Source of the DNA: Owenia fusiformis
Taxonomy: Eukaryota > Annelida > Polychaeta > Sabellida > Oweniidae
Assembly: GCA_903813345.2 (NCBI GenBank)
Contig: CAIIXF020000005.1
Coordinates: 31,191,375-31,255,374, forward strand
Direction of reading: 5' to 3'
DNA: 64,000 bases
The notes under the pieces were generated by a model. That model saw only the letters and a program-made list of their open reading frames with translations, was not told the DNA's origin and did no database searches. Below, one piece after another: positions 23,939 through 36,719 of the stretch (position 1 is its first letter; each line of letters starts with the position of its first letter). Position numbers and translations under genes: made by a program.

Positions 23939-24635
23939 AAATCTTTTTTCTAAAGAGTAGTGTAATGACTTAATATCATCTGAGGAAGGGTAGACAAATG
24001 CTTTTGAGATTCCAATATTATGGGGGGTGTTTGATTTGATTTGATTTGATTTGAAAACGATATTTATTCTGGGTAGCTCTATCAGTACAAAACTGGTCTT
24101 CCTAGAGGCCCAGTAATAATTTACAATTATTTACAATATGTACAATAAATATAGAAACATACAAATAGATATATAGGACATATAGAACAATTTGATATAT
24201 ATGCATCTTCAAAGTATGCATTTACATGAAACATAGAGAATAACTTATAAGAGAATTACATGAATATAAGGAACAATGTCTTTAAATAATGCATTTACAT
24301 GATTTTCATTTTCTGATCTGATACAATTTTTTATATGCTTTCTAAAAGAGTTCACAGAATCAGACTCTTTGACAGTCTATCAAGCTTGTTCCAAAGATGT
24401 GAACCACTGTATGATATGCTTTTCTTAAATATTTCAAGTTTTGGTTTTGGTACATAAAGTGAATTTTCCACAACTGCTCTAGTGGCATAAACATTTAGTA
24501 TTTCTACTTTTTCTAGGCTTATTAAATACTGCAGCATGAAATCTTTTTTCTAAAGAGTAGTGTAATGACTAAATATCATCTGAGGAAGGGTAGACAAATG
24601 TTTTTGAGATTCCAATATTATGGGGGGGGGTGTTA
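23939..24635. repeat. ~95-bp direct repeats bracketing the LINE fragment
   Basis: ATCTTTTTTCTAAAGAGTAG through to TTCCAATATTATGGGGGG occurs at 23939-24033 and again at about 24540-24630, with a third partial start near 24690. TTTAGTATTTCTACTTT...TACTGCAGCATGAAATC is likewise doubled (24494-24540 and 24642-24688). Local tandem duplication after insertion is the simplest reading. Confidence 0.65.
24026..24540 (-). mobile_element. 3' end of a LINE with reverse-transcriptase C-terminal tail
   Basis: Read on the minus strand, residues such as LYVPKPKLEIFKKSISYSG, GSHLWNKL and, after one stop, NSFRKHIKN match the C-terminal signature of CR1/L2/RTE-type LINE ORF2 proteins (P..E.FK.SFSYSG..LWN.L......FK..L). 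The 3' end finishes in a short (TTTGA)n run at about 24031-24053, a typical LINE tail. An in-frame stop and 5' truncation make it a dead copy. Confidence 0.6.
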
Positions 24636-24639
24636 AACA

Positions 24640-26018
24640 TTTAGTATTTCTACTTTGTTTCTAGGCTTATTTAAATACTGCAGCATGAAATCTTTTTTCT
24701 AAAGAGTAGTGTAATGACTAAATATCATACTTTCCAGGGAATGTATGCCTCAAGAATGAAAAGAATTGAAAAACAAATGAAGGATTGTTAATATGAGATT
24801 ACTGTGACATTAATTTGGAAACTTAATGAAATGATTAGAATGTGTTGTAATCTATGTCATCGTAAACTTTGCAAGTTACCTGTTCGTAAATCGTAATTGT
24901 TTTCCAAACACTTCATATCTATAAGGGGATGGATTAAAGTACAGAACAGTATTTTGATTCACCATGAAGAGTTGCTTCCTTTCTTCATTTCCATATTCCC
25001 CCTTTTTTACATTTACATGGTAGGTAATAAGTTCAGGAGAAATGACTGTTCCATAGTTTAGCTAATGAACCCCCATCAGGCAGTGTGCTAAAGAGAATAT
25101 TACTTATTTTTACCTGTATTATTAGGAGTAATTTAATTCCTAGATAATTTTTCTAATGCATTCCATTAGGTGTTATTGCTCATCAGAGTTTTTAAAATGA
25201 ACATGTATTATACAAAACACTAATCTCCCCAGGATTTTTCTTAGGTGGGTGCAAAATTCTCATTTTCACAATTTAGACCAAAATTGGTCAAAATATGCCA
25301 ATTTTTCATAATTTTTCTCATTTTCAAGTGGGTGCAAATGGATTTTCAGGAAGGTGCAAGCCTATTTTCAAAATCTCATGTGGGTACTGCGCCCACTTGC
25401 TTTAAGTGCTGCAAAATGATAAATGACATTTTCAAAGGAATCATATATCTTTATATCAATTATGCTGGAACCATTACTGTTTTTAGATCATCTTCAAAAT
25501 TCTTTTTTTACACGCCTAACCATCGACAACGTTCAGTGACAAAATATACTGTCGTACACTTTAGACGTACGGTGCCACTATTAACGGATTTGAAGCAAAG
25601 ACAATGATGTAGGTTTGAGGAATCTGAGTCTGAGGAATATATGAAGGATTTCATGTTTGATTTTGTGTGTATTCGTTTAGGAAGACATTATATCTCATGA
25701 ATTTCAATTACAGGGCCAGGGACAATGTACAGTGGAGTTGACAATGCACATTTCTGATTTCTTTAAATTACAATAAATACATGGATATTTATTAATCTTC
25801 ACCCGTCCTAAATTGTGTTGTTTAGAGAAACATATTCTCATAAAATTATTCGACATTCTTAGACGATAGGGGAGGAAATGGTCAAAGGAAATGTGTAAAA
25901 AACAGCATTTTCCGACCGGTCCAATTACATGTATATGGGTAGATTGAGTACGAAAAAAAATTGACCACTGTTCGAAAATATTCTTATGTTATTAGAAAGT
26001 TAAATGTCTTCCTAAACG
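24640..26018. repeat. Partial first copy of the duplicated block (copy 0)
   Basis: From about 24732 (TACTTTCCAGGGAATG...) to 26018 (...GTCTTCCTAAACG) the sequence parallels 26757-28079 and 43500-44838 almost base for base. It stops inside the right arm of the inverted-repeat element that is complete at 27664-28155, and is joined there to the middle of a HINE-like element. The longest open frame (25245-25607) lacks coding features. Confidence 0.8.
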
Positions 26019-26690
26019 CCGTTTAAGGAAAACTGCTCATCAGATTTTCCCCAAATTCGCAGAGATGATAGAGCATATGAAGTACTAGAGCTGATTAACT
26101 TTTGGGTGGCCATCTTGTTTTCTGGCGGCCATTTTGAAGGTTTTTCGAAAAATCTTGTCATCGCCATTTCAGGAAAACCGCTCATTGGATTTCCTTCAAA
26201 TTTACACAAATGATAGAGGATATCAAGTACTAGAGCTGATTAACTTTTGGGCGGCCATCTTGTTTTCTGGCAGCCATTTTGAAGATTTTTCGAAAAATCT
26301 TGTCATCGCCATTTCAGAAAATCTGCTCATCGGATTTCCTTCAAATTTACACACATGATAGAGGATATCAAGTACTAGAGCTGATTAACTTTTGGGCGGC
26401 CATCTTGTTTTCTGGCAGCCATTTTGAAGGTTTTTCGAAAAATCTTGTCATTGCCATTTCAGGAAAACCGCTCATCGGATTTCCTTTAAATTTACACAAA
26501 TGATAGAGGATATCAAATACTAGAGCCTTTTGGGTTGCCATCTTGTTTTCTGGTGGCCATTTTGAAGGTTTTTTGAAAAATCTTGTTTCTTGTTCTTGAA
26601 ATTTGTAAACATAATAGGAGAACAGTTTTCCTGGTTCATAGTGTCTGCCTATTTGATGGTGTGATCTCGTTCACGTCCTGTGCCTTGTTC
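26019..26690 (+). repeat. HINE-like element, left end missing, ~145-bp core units
   Basis: It starts in mid-element (GCCGTTTAAGGAAAACTGC, equivalent to position 150) and runs through four core units to CTGTGCCTTGT. It lies at the junction between copy 0 and copy A. Confidence 0.75.
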
Positions 26691-27663
26691 TAGGCTTATT
26701 TGAATACTGCATCATGAATATTACTATATTACTATATATTATTTAGTGATATTTACTTTCCAGGGAATGTATGCCTCAAGAATGAAAAGAATTGAAAAAC
26801 AAATGAAGGATTGTTCATATGAGTTTACTGTGACATTAATTTGGAAACTTAATGAAATGATTAGAATGTGTTGTAATCTATGTCATCGTAAACTTTGCTC
26901 TTTTACCTGTTCATAAATCGTAATTGTTTTCCAAACACTTCATATCTCTCAATCTTTCTTAATACAGTATAAGGGGATGGATTAAAGTACAGAACAGTAT
27001 TTTAATTCACCATGAAGACTTGCTTCCTTTCTTCATTCCTGTATTCCCCTTTTTACATCTTTCTCGAAAACATGTACCTTAGTACTGGTATGGTAATAAG
27101 TTCAAGAGAAATGACTGTTCCATATAGTTTAGCTAATGAAGCCCCATCAGGCAATGTGCTAAAGAGAATATTACTTATTTTTACCTGTATAATTAGCAGT
27201 AATTTAATTCCTAGATAATTTTTCTAATGCATTCCATTAGGTGTTATTGCTCATCAGAGTTTTTATAATGAACATTTATTATACAAAACACTAATCTCCC
27301 CAGGATTTTTCTTAGGTGGGTGCAAAATTCTCATTTTCACAATTTAGACCAAAATTGGTCAAAATATGCCAATTTTTCATAATTTTTCTCATTTTCAAGT
27401 GGGTGCAAATGGATTTTCAGGAAGGTGCAAGCCTATTTTCAAAATCTCATGTGGGTACTGCGCCTACTTGCTTTAAGTGCTGAAAAATGATAAATGACAT
27501 TTTCAAAGGAATCATATATCTTTATATCAATTATGCTGGAACCATTACTGTTTTTAGATCATCTTCAAAATTCTTTTTTTACACGCCTAACCATTGACAA
27601 CGTACAGTGACAAAATATACTGTCATACACTTTAGACGTACAGTGCCACTATTAACCGATTTG

Positions 27664-28155
27664 AAGCAAAGACAATGATGTAGGTTTGAGGAATCTGAGT
27701 CTGAGGAATATATGAAGGATTTCATGTTTGATTTTGTGTGTATTCGTTTAGGAAGACATTATATCTCATGAATTTCAATTACAGGGCCAGGGACAACGTG
27801 CAGTGGAGTTGACAATGCACATTTCTGATTTTTTTAAATTACAATAAATACATGGATATTTATTAATCTTCACCCGTCCTAAATTGTGTTGTTTAGAGAA
27901 ACATATTCTCATAAAATTATTCGACATTCTTAGACGATAGGGGATGAAACGATCAAAGGAAATGTATAAAAAACAGCATTTCCGACCGATCCAATTATAT
28001 GGGTAGATTGAGTACGAAAAAAAATCGACCACTGTTCGAAAATATTTTTATGTTATTAGAAAGTTAAATGTCTTCCTAAACGAATACACACAAAATCAAA
28101 CATGAAATCCTTAATGTATTCCTCAGATAATAGTCAATGATAGTCTTTGCATGAT
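27664..28155. mobile_element. Inverted-repeat element, ~100-bp arms, older than the duplication
   Basis: GCAAAGACAATGATG...CTGAGGAATATATGAAGG and ATTCGTTTAGGAAGACATT on the left pair with AATGTCTTCCTAAACGAAT...GTATTCCTCAG...CTTTGC on the right. It is present in both main copies (44420-44912) and half-present in copy 0. The open frame 27775-28032 shows no coding evidence. Confidence 0.75.
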
Positions 28156-28777
28156 TATTACCTTATGCTATTAAATGACTATATAAATCATGTCTTCCCC
28201 TTCATTAAGTTATTAACTAATAACTTAAGTAGAGGAAATTAGATTAATTTTATTCATATTTTGTTATCAGCTTTATTTTGTCACAATCGTGACATAATTA
28301 GGAATAAACAATGATAGGCCCTTTAAGATGTTGACATTCAGCATGTGTTGGGCAGAATGTCAGTATGAAGCAGGCACCCAATATTATTTATTCCGATTGA
28401 AACATTAAAATGACATTCTGATACTCATAGCATCTCTCTCTTTTGCATCACAGATGGATCCAGAAGGATAGAGATGGAGAGGGTGTGGCTTACCATGATG
28501 TTAAAATGAAGGAAAACATTGTCCAAAGAATGGCTATAAAAGTCCCTGAAAATGACAATCTTGGATCAGGATTTTTCACTTGTTTGTGATGTCAATAAAG
28601 ATAATGTAGGTTCCTAAGTGCTCAAATAAAGAATGGTATTCTACATTGCCACAACTTCCCCAGCTTATTGGTCACATGGGAAAGCATGGAATCATGGGAT
28701 CTGCCGTTACTATGTGAAGCTATATTCATAAAATAAATGAATGGCTAACCACAATTAATTATCATTATGTAGCAAGT

Positions 28778-29026
28778 CATCCTCCGATCACAGGGCTTCA
28801 AAATCCAGAATATATTCTTTCTTTTTACCGCCTGCGATAAGCAGTTAGCATTTCCCCGATTAAGAACTCACAATCTGATTGGCTGTCGCAACACTGCGAC
28901 AGAAACCATGTATTAGTCATTGCGCATAATTAGATCACGTGATTAAGTTAAATCGGGCGCTTCCAAATTGGTTATAGCAGGGGGGAAGAAGGAGGTATGG
29001 ATTCTGGACACCTGCTTAGGAGGATG
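28778..29026. mobile_element. 249-bp Mutator-like MITE with 9-bp target duplication
   Basis: GTAGCAAGT is present on both sides (28769-28777 and 29027-29035). Copy B has the empty site with a single copy (near 46303-46311). The ends are CATCCTCC/GGAGGATG. A 9-bp duplication is typical of Mutator-like elements, although the short inverted end is unusual for them. Inside is a TGTCGCA.CACTGCGACA palindrome. Confidence 0.8.
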
Positions 29027-29039
29027 GTAGCAAGTATAC

Positions 29040-31290
29040 AACAAATTATGAAGCCTACAATACTTGACAGGAATTTAAAGTAAAAACCCAATCATGTGGC
29101 CATATTTCATCTACTTCTAGGTCTCTTCACTCTATTTTGCAATTCAAAACATCTACTATATCGTGACCGTGAAAGATTTCACCGATAAATACGTTTCATT
29201 GCAGTTAATTAATTACAGCAGTTATCTCTTGAATATTTAACATGATACATATTTCATATATATCACGATATTTCCTGATGAATGAACATATCTTATCATA
29301 TATACTTCATACATTTTGTCTTTACAGAACATTTTAATTAAGATTTCTTCAATATGAGCATCTACAGTACATGGAATTGAATATTTTTATGTGATTTGTG
29401 CCTCATTTTTCTTTGGCTTTGTGTAGAGGCCCCAAAAAGGGACCTTAAATTCGATAAATACTGATATAAGGTTTTATTCTTGGATGCCCCCCATCATGTT
29501 GCTCTTATTGGGGTTCAGAGTAGCTCTTCTTGGATCTGGTTCATTGACATTATCACTTCTGTAGAAGAGACAATGTTAAAATTGGGTAAAAAAGCAAAAA
29601 ATTACACAGAGAAAATATGACAAAAGGACCTTTATAAAAAGAATGTTTGTGTTAAAACTGTCTTCAAATCTCTGAAAACATTCCCAGGGTATTGTAATAC
29701 ACATACACTATTATGGACCTCTTGGGTTCAATTACATCTGTTTAACATCATACTTGTCTCAGATTTCCTGCACGCTGCCAATAATAAAATGTTGAAGAAG
29801 TAATTATAAGTTTGTTGAATAACAGTAGAAATTGAAGCATTTTATTAGAACATAAATGTTCGATGAAAATGCATTAAGCTGATTAAAAACAGAAAAGATA
29901 TGATCTTGAATCAGATTATATTTGAAGATGTGTGAAATAAGTTTTACCAGAGGGATATTAGATTCCAGACCAATCCAGGGTATACGATGAACAGAAATGT
30001 TGTTTTGTTGGAAATCATTATTGGTTTAAACATATTCAAGGATGCAATATAATGATTAAACCAAGGAAGGAACAATAATATATTAACAATAGAAACAGTA
30101 TACTGGCAGAGAATCTCAGCTGCTCTGAGTCAATCAGGTTTAACAATATGCGGAGCTGATGTTATTTAGCGATTGAACTTCCAAGATTGACTTTGCAAAT
30201 TACTACTGCTCCTTTGACTTTTGAATTTCGAGTGGAGATAGAGGCAATCACATCGTTTGTTTTACGAAGTGAAATCAAAGGTTCTTGAAGAGTGGGATGA
30301 TCTGAAATGGTGTAATATGAATGAGGAAGTGAAGACGTCATCTGACCACGAATAATACAATGGACTTCATTTAACGATCAAATGATAGCAGTATATTTAT
30401 TAGACCTGATTAAATGAAGAATAAAACGTGGGTTGATGCATTTCTTAGTGACAGAATAATTTAAGTTTTATGGAGGTGTCAATAGTAGGATTCTGTTATA
30501 ACATGAATATACTGCATATGATAATACATGGAACCATTACAAGAGAGTTTATCAATAAAACCAACTGTTGCCTTTCAAGGTTGATCCTTAGAGGAGGAAA
30601 CACCCCAGAATTCTTAGAGGAACCTGTCTCTATGTAAAGACCTATAGTGGTTCTTTATTTGGAGATAGGATCATCTCTGAATCATGGGGTGTTCTTCCTC
30701 TTGTTGATGCTGTTAAAACTTAGGAATTCTTTTATTGTCATCACATTCATGCTGCCTCAGAAACAGTTAGCAATCACTGATGTCTAAGCTACTTAGGTTA
30801 AAACTCTAAAAATACTTTCATTTACAATTGTAGCTATTAAATGAGGTGATACTGTATGCAAAACTAAATTACTGTCATAATTATTGGATTTTCCATGAAA
30901 AATCATTACACTTAGGGAGTTAGAGATATTATCGCTATTGATGATGAATATAAGACTTGATTTGATGATACATGGATTTAATATATGGAATATAAGATTG
31001 TTAGTAATGTTATAGATATGGATGACATAACACATGAAATCTTAAACTTGCACAAAGATTTGGAGACATACATATTAATATAGGATGATCTAGCATTGGT
31101 AAATCTATTGTGACCAGCGACTGTCATGCTATTATATATATAGTGGTTGAACGAAATAAGAATGCTTTATCAAGCATCATAACTTGTGACTAAACTATTA
31201 TAGGATAAACCTGCCTTGATTGATACCAAACAACTCTATAAGGGCTTCACTAGAGACCTTTTCTAGAATATATTACATCGTGAAGATAAG
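29040..31290. other. Single-copy-like part of the duplicated block; no gene recognised
   Basis: AT-rich sequence shared with copy B (about 46312-49480, less insertions). The shared minus-strand frame (30793-31035 and 48978-49220) is conserved only as far as the surrounding non-coding DNA, so it is not evidence of a gene. Confidence 0.4.
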
Positions 31291-31295
31291 GTAGT

Positions 31296-31424
31296 ATGGA
31301 GGTATTTTCAGATCACAATATGAATTATCGTGATCAGAAGAACGGTGTCAGGAGCCAGGAAGGCCCTGCTAGGGTCTCCCGTAGTAGGAAATTAAGTGAT
31401 GAGGTCTTTGAAGAATTAGAAATG
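31296..31424 (+). CDS. Duplicated coding exon, copy A
   Basis: A 43-codon frame, MEVFSDHNMNYRDQKNG...SRKLSDEVFEELEM, ends at a GTAAGT donor (31425) in phase 0. Two readings are possible: a first exon starting at ATG 31296, or an internal exon of 113 bp from 31312 after the acceptor GTATTTTCAG, entered in phase 1 with the same Asp codon. The second copy at 49484-49612 keeps frame, acceptor and donor. Most base differences between the two are synonymous (V, N, S, S codons); SQ becomes TL. That pattern, in AT-rich DNA, is the best evidence of coding. A conserved 14-codon stretch after an AG at 31998 (VRVQLKEERSIFD, stop) could be a short terminal exon but is weakly supported. The family is unknown. 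Confidence 0.55.
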
Positions 31425-32866
31425 GTAAGTCAAAAATACAGTATACATTATTACCATACTAGTAAGATTTTTCTTTAAATGGTTCACTATGGAGCAATCC
31501 AACCAATCAAGTAAACAACCAATTAACCAACTGGCAAAACAAACAATCATTGATATCATGTCAACCATTCAGGCAATAAATCAAGCAAGTTACATCTAAT
31601 TTTGAGAAATTAGGCTCAAATTTTCATATTTTGGGCCTGAAATGTTTTTTTACGCCCCCTCTTGATTTTCAGATCTGCTCCTGGTTAGCTCTCAATTGGC
31701 CTTTAATTAGAGCCATGAAATAAGTGTCAGCCAAAGCATAAAATACTTTGATTGCGATTCCGATTGGATAGCTAGATTTTGATTGACCAGTATTGATTTA
31801 GTATTAGGCTGAGGATCAAAGAATTACTCTCATTCAAAAAAGGTAGACGAAACCTCTTTTAAAGAAGTGAAAACAGTACTGGAATTTTTTACCTTTTAAG
31901 CCCCATTGACATTGGTTGATCTTATATTGGGCATGTATGGGGTGTGGATTTGAAAGTAGCAAACGAAAAAACCAGTAATTCAATTACAAATATTGTAGGT
32001 GAGAGTGCAGCTGAAGGAGGAGAGAAGCATATTTGATTAGTTCTCTTTATCTGTGCTATTCAACTTATTCTCATGGATTGTTATTAAGATGATGTCAAGA
32101 ATAAGATGGTGTACTAAATACATCCACTTTCTCAATTGGAACATCTTGTACTATTCACTCCTCAAGGCAATACTTGTACTCATCTTCAGCATATCATCGT
32201 GCCATTTCATTTTTTAGTCTTAGCTTCCAATTTTATTTGGCATGAATCTAGTCTTGAAGCATTTTGTATTTTGATTGATGAACCCAAATGTAATGGATTA
32301 ACAACTCTATTTTATCTAAAATTTCTTTAACAAGGATTTCTTCTAACATTTCAAGATTTTCAAAAAATTCAGACAAACTTATATAATGATGGAGTGACTA
32401 CAAAAGATTCCTGTCGAGTTGCAGAACAACGTCTCCAAATACATATTTGAAAAAATCTGTATTTTATTTTTATTTCTATAGATTTAAATCCGTGTTCAAC
32501 TTAGATGATGAGGTGGGGGGTAGATGTAAAATTCAGTGACATGGTAAATCAGTATTGGTCTAATGAAATCCTGTGCAAGGGGCTGATGTGAAAAAGTCAG
32601 TTCACCCCAGTAGGGAATAGTATACATTTTATTCATCAAGTATAATGTTCATGTATTTTATATCAAAATCAATAAGTAAAACTTGTGAGTATTGATTTCA
32701 TGCTTTTATTACCAAGTTAACAAGAATGTTTTCTTGGGAACATGATCGTTATTTCATGTACGTCTTGAAATAACCATAAAACAATATAATAATAGCTTGA
32801 AGATGCTAAGATGATAGGCATTTTCTTTAGTTACAACAATAGACTCCAATGTTTCATCTTTGATTT

Positions 32867-32925
32867 GTTATGTCACCACCACAAGTTATGTTGTCATGTT
32901 CAATGCATTTTTTGGGGGTCTTTAT
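32867..32925 (+). repeat. Head fragment of the GTCACCACC family
   Basis: TTATGTCACCACCACAAGTTATG...ATGTTCAATGCA resembles a collapsed head and tail of the family. It is shared with copy B at about 52803-52850. Confidence 0.45.
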
Positions 32926-33069
32926 ATTTGTATTGACAGTTATATTGCAAATCTGCTGTTTAAAATTGTCGCCAACATTTGTTTCCACTCTAGCACAGAA
33001 ATTTTTGCCGCCCCCCCTCTTGATTTTGAGACAGACCCAGAAATCCAATTTGAAAGGAGCCTAGGTGTG

Positions 33070-33205
33070 TTTTCTATGATTTGTACATCACTCCCTGAAT
33101 CACTTTTCTCAAAAAGCAAAGTATTTTTACATGAACCAGAGAACGAACCCTGGGTCACTACATTATTGGTGAACTGCTCTACCACTGAGCTATTCATTTT
33201 ATTAG
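33070..33205 (-). repeat. tRNA-derived SINE fragment with A and B boxes
   Basis: On the minus strand, TAGCTCAGTGGTAGAGC (33192-33176) is a near-perfect tRNA D-arm/A box, and CCAGGGTTCGTTCTCTGG (about 33152-33135) is a T-arm/B box that pairs as a stem. The anticodon arm between them does not fold properly, so this is not a working tRNA. The body of the SINE downstream is not defined. It is also present in copy B at 53115-53190. Confidence 0.65.
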
Positions 33206-33309
33206 CTGTTGGCATTTAATTTAAGCCAACGATGGCACAGTTGGACATGTAAGTCAAATATAAAATTTTCACAAAACTCCCTCCTGCTGTATTACAAGAT
33301 GATTGATAG

Positions 33310-33391
33310 TTACCCTTTGCATTCGTTTGACTTCACTTCTTAAAAGAGAGCTTCGTCTTCTGTAGTTTAACTAGACTCTGCACGCAGGGTA
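33310..33391. mobile_element. 82-bp MITE with 8-bp target duplication
   Basis: TTACCCTTTGC... and ...GCACGCAGGGTA are the ends. ATTGATAG flanks both sides (33302-33309 and 33392-33399). The 8-bp duplication and CAGGG-like end suggest a hAT-type mobiliser. It is a deletion derivative of the longer elements at 36720-37081 and 49987-50304 and is shared by both copies. Confidence 0.75.
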
Positions 33392-34637
33392 ATTGATAGT
33401 CTGATGTATCAGTAATCTTGTTAACCTAGTATTGTGCGATTTGTTAACAGAATTATCTTCTGGAAGTTTCTAAGTGACAACCAGAATAATTGTGTATGTA
33501 GCAGTGTTGCTCAATTTGCCAAAGTTTGACAGGGTAAAAGATCACATCTGAAACCTGGAAGGATCTTATTCATCAAATATTGAGCAAAAATCAGAAATAG
33601 AACCAATCAACTTTTCATCTTACCTAGAACTTCTCTTACTTAACAGGCATATGCCACATCCTTTAATTAAACCCAAACTCCAATCATATTCTAAGATTCT
33701 AAGATTAAAGATTCTTTAGATTTTCTACATTGCAGATTGATTTGATTCTTATAGTCATGTTAAGTTGCATGCAGAGCTCCTAAAAATACAGTATTTGGCT
33801 AAAGTGCAAACTAGTACGTAGAGTTCCCTATAAGCTTCTTTAGCTTTTGATCTGGGGCTTGTCATTGAAATTTGTTTTATTCAACAAGAAGTTTGTTTCA
33901 GGCTGATTGCTACTGCTGTCTCCTTGCTTATTTCCATCTAATTCATGTCAACTATAATTGTTTTTCACTAAGCGAGAATTTTGTCCATGTGATATATGTC
34001 AGTACCACTTTTCTTCATTGTAAAAGGTATTGCGAAAAATGAGTCACATTTAATGTATTAGATAATTTTTGTTCACTTGTAAATCAAAGTTCAAAGAATA
34101 CAGGCAGCCAAATTCTAATGAAGCGTGATGGATGCCATCCTTTTACATGAAGTCTTCATTATATTAATGTGCAATAACTTTACTGTGATTTTAGGAGGCA
34201 TTACGAAATAAAAAATGGAGTTCTATTGTAAGGAATATATAATTTCATTTTTGTTACATCTTTATAATTCTGTTATATACATAATGTACATGTTTTTGTT
34301 TTTCATGTCCAATGGCATTTTACTTTTATTATCACAAATAAAATTTCAAATTTTTGTATCAAATTTTTAAAGATACAAGAGCAGACCTAAGTGTCAATAT
34401 CTGATTAGCATGGTAGAATTCTTAGGATACTGTGAATAACAGTGTTTTTATCCCCCCCAGAGTTAAGTTTACAAAAAATATGTGCCACACCCACTTGAGA
34501 TTTTTATATATAGGGTTGCACTGACACTTTTTTACCTTTAGAAAGTGAGAAAGATCATTAAAAATGGATTATTTTGTCGAATTTTTGACAGAATTGTGAA
34601 AGTGAGTATTTTGCACTTAATTGTATCTCATATTATC

Positions 34638-35230
34638 CCATAGTTGAGGGAACGCCTTTGTCTGTCCGTCTGGGCGATAACTCAAATACCATAAGTCCAA
34701 TTTTGTTCATATTTTGTACACATATACCCTATGGGGGTAGAAGTTCTACTCGAAAGCTGATTTTCAAAATGGCCACTCATTTAAGAATACGGTCATTTTA
34801 GTATATGTACAAGGTAGTATATAAATTGCAGCCATTTTGAAAAATGAACATTGCCATTTTAAGTGTGTTATTTTACGCTTTTCACTATCACTCAACTATA
34901 ACTCAAAAAGTTAATGAAGTGATTTTGTCTTTATTTGACATGTGAATACTCATACTAAGCATGGTAAACTGTCTCATGAAACTTTGTCTGGTGGGCCATT
35001 TTGAAAAATGCACACCTTTTACATGTACATGTGTGCGATTTTGTTGAAATTTTATATGTGCCTACTGAAGCATATTACACTTTCTATTATGACAATTTGG
35101 CTACTGAGCGACCATTTTGAAAATGGTGGCCATTTTTATGTGGGTTTTTTGCTGTAACTAGCTGAAAATGTGGTTGTCGGATTTTGTAAAAATGGCTGTT
35201 TGATGGGATTTGCTATGCTTTGGCTTTGCT
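34638..35230 (+). repeat. ATCCCAT-family HINE-like element, copy A
   Basis: The head ATCCCATAGTTGAGGGAA is followed by a short GTCTGTCCGTCTG minisatellite. The core has degenerate ATGGCC...CATTTT boxes. The right end is GTTTGATGGGAT...GCTTTGGCTTTGCTG. The copy B equivalent is greatly expanded. Confidence 0.65.
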
Positions 35231-36719
35231 GTTATAAAATTCATCTTGAACCTAATTTATTTTTGATAATCATTGTGTTTGCTAGTGCCTACTCATATGT
35301 CGTTCATGTTTGTCTATTTGCCTCCATTCTTTGTCAGTTTGTACATACTAGTGACATCCCTTAGATTTAATGCCAGTTAAGCTGAGATAAGTGTTATCAT
35401 TGTCTCTGAGTTACTCAACGGTAAAATGGAATTAACTTTCTAATTACAGTCTGACAAATGGCAGCGAGATTTGACTCATATTGACAACATTCTGATAAAC
35501 TTAGAACAGACATCTTGATTTACAAGGTTTCAGTTGTTCAAACATCAATCTTCAGTCTGTGTTATAACAATAGAAGATGTTGGAGTCGGGCAATCTGCAC
35601 AAGATTCGGTTTTTACTTGGTTCGGTTTTCTGCACCTGAGCAAAAATGAAAGTACATGTACTTCATTCTCATGATTCAGATTGTTTTTCTGCAATTGGTT
35701 CGGTTTAAAGTATACCTAATGTCCACAAATTCAAAGCCAATTGATATTCTGTCATTGCACTTCTTTTGGATGCATGCTTTTTGTTTTTACACGAAACAAA
35801 ATTATTCTCACAACATAAGGTGCTTTGTGTGTTGGTCTGTTGAAATAATGAACATAAGTGACATCTATCTAAAAATACATGTTGTTATTAAGTTATTGAT
35901 TGCGCATGCATTTTAATAATTTGAACCAATCAAATTGCTGGATTTAATGTGCTTGCTGAATCAAAAATAAGACCTCGCGCAGATTGCTTTCTAGTGTGAT
36001 ATAGAACAGATAAGTCTTGTGATTCCAGATGAGGGGGTTACCGTTGCCAATATACATGTGTAAGCATTGGTGATGCCGCTAAAATTGAAATATTTGATAA
36101 CAGATTTAAAGAGGATTTAAAGAAAATATCGCACGATTCTCTTTTTAGCCTTACTCTTGCAAGATCTATCCAGGTGGTCATTGTGTAAATTTCAAGTCAG
36201 TCTAACATTAGCTTCTTCAACACAGGCCTTGTTTCAGTTACTGGATTTTGTTCTAATAAACATTTTGATAACATCAAATCAAACCTATAAACTTTTATCA
36301 TACTAATGAAAATTACCAATTACATATTTTTTTCTTTAATTTTTTTCTGAGAGATACGATTTGAAACCCAACTTGTAATTTTTCAAAATATATAAAAGAT
36401 TTATTCAATCAAGTCGTACAGCTGTAGTATCAATCAATCAACGTCATCAATCAATTTTCTGTGCAAATATAATATATTTTGCACTTGAATAAACTATATC
36501 ACATTAACATAATTTTTAAATGGTCTTTAGAGAATGTGTATCATAAAAGATATACTTTAATTCTCACTTGACATATAGGCCTGATTAGAGGACATATATT
36601 CCTATCCTGACAAATTGATAAATAAGTGCTTGTTAACAAGGCCATTCCCATTAGGCCTTTAGAGCTATTACATAATGGCTCAACTAATCAACTAATGTAC
36701 TGGCAGGATGACGTTTATG

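Noticed and set aside
25245-25607. 120-codon frame also present at 44074
   Set aside because: In the third copy (near 27317) the equivalent frame is broken, there are no splice sites or start context, and similarity extends equally over non-coding flanks.
30793-31035. 80-codon minus-strand frame conserved at 48978-49220
   Set aside because: Substitutions are no rarer than in flanking non-coding DNA. Conservation reflects the recent duplication.
31983-32040. Terminal exon VRVQLKEERSIFD for the 31296 exon
   Set aside because: In frame and identical in both copies, but the acceptor is weak and the conserved stretch is too short to separate from shared descent. Mentioned only as a possibility.
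33135-33192. Functional tRNA gene on the minus strand
   Set aside because: The D-arm and T-arm are good, but the anticodon stem does not pair with a 7-base loop and the acceptor arms do not match. A tRNA-derived SINE fits better.
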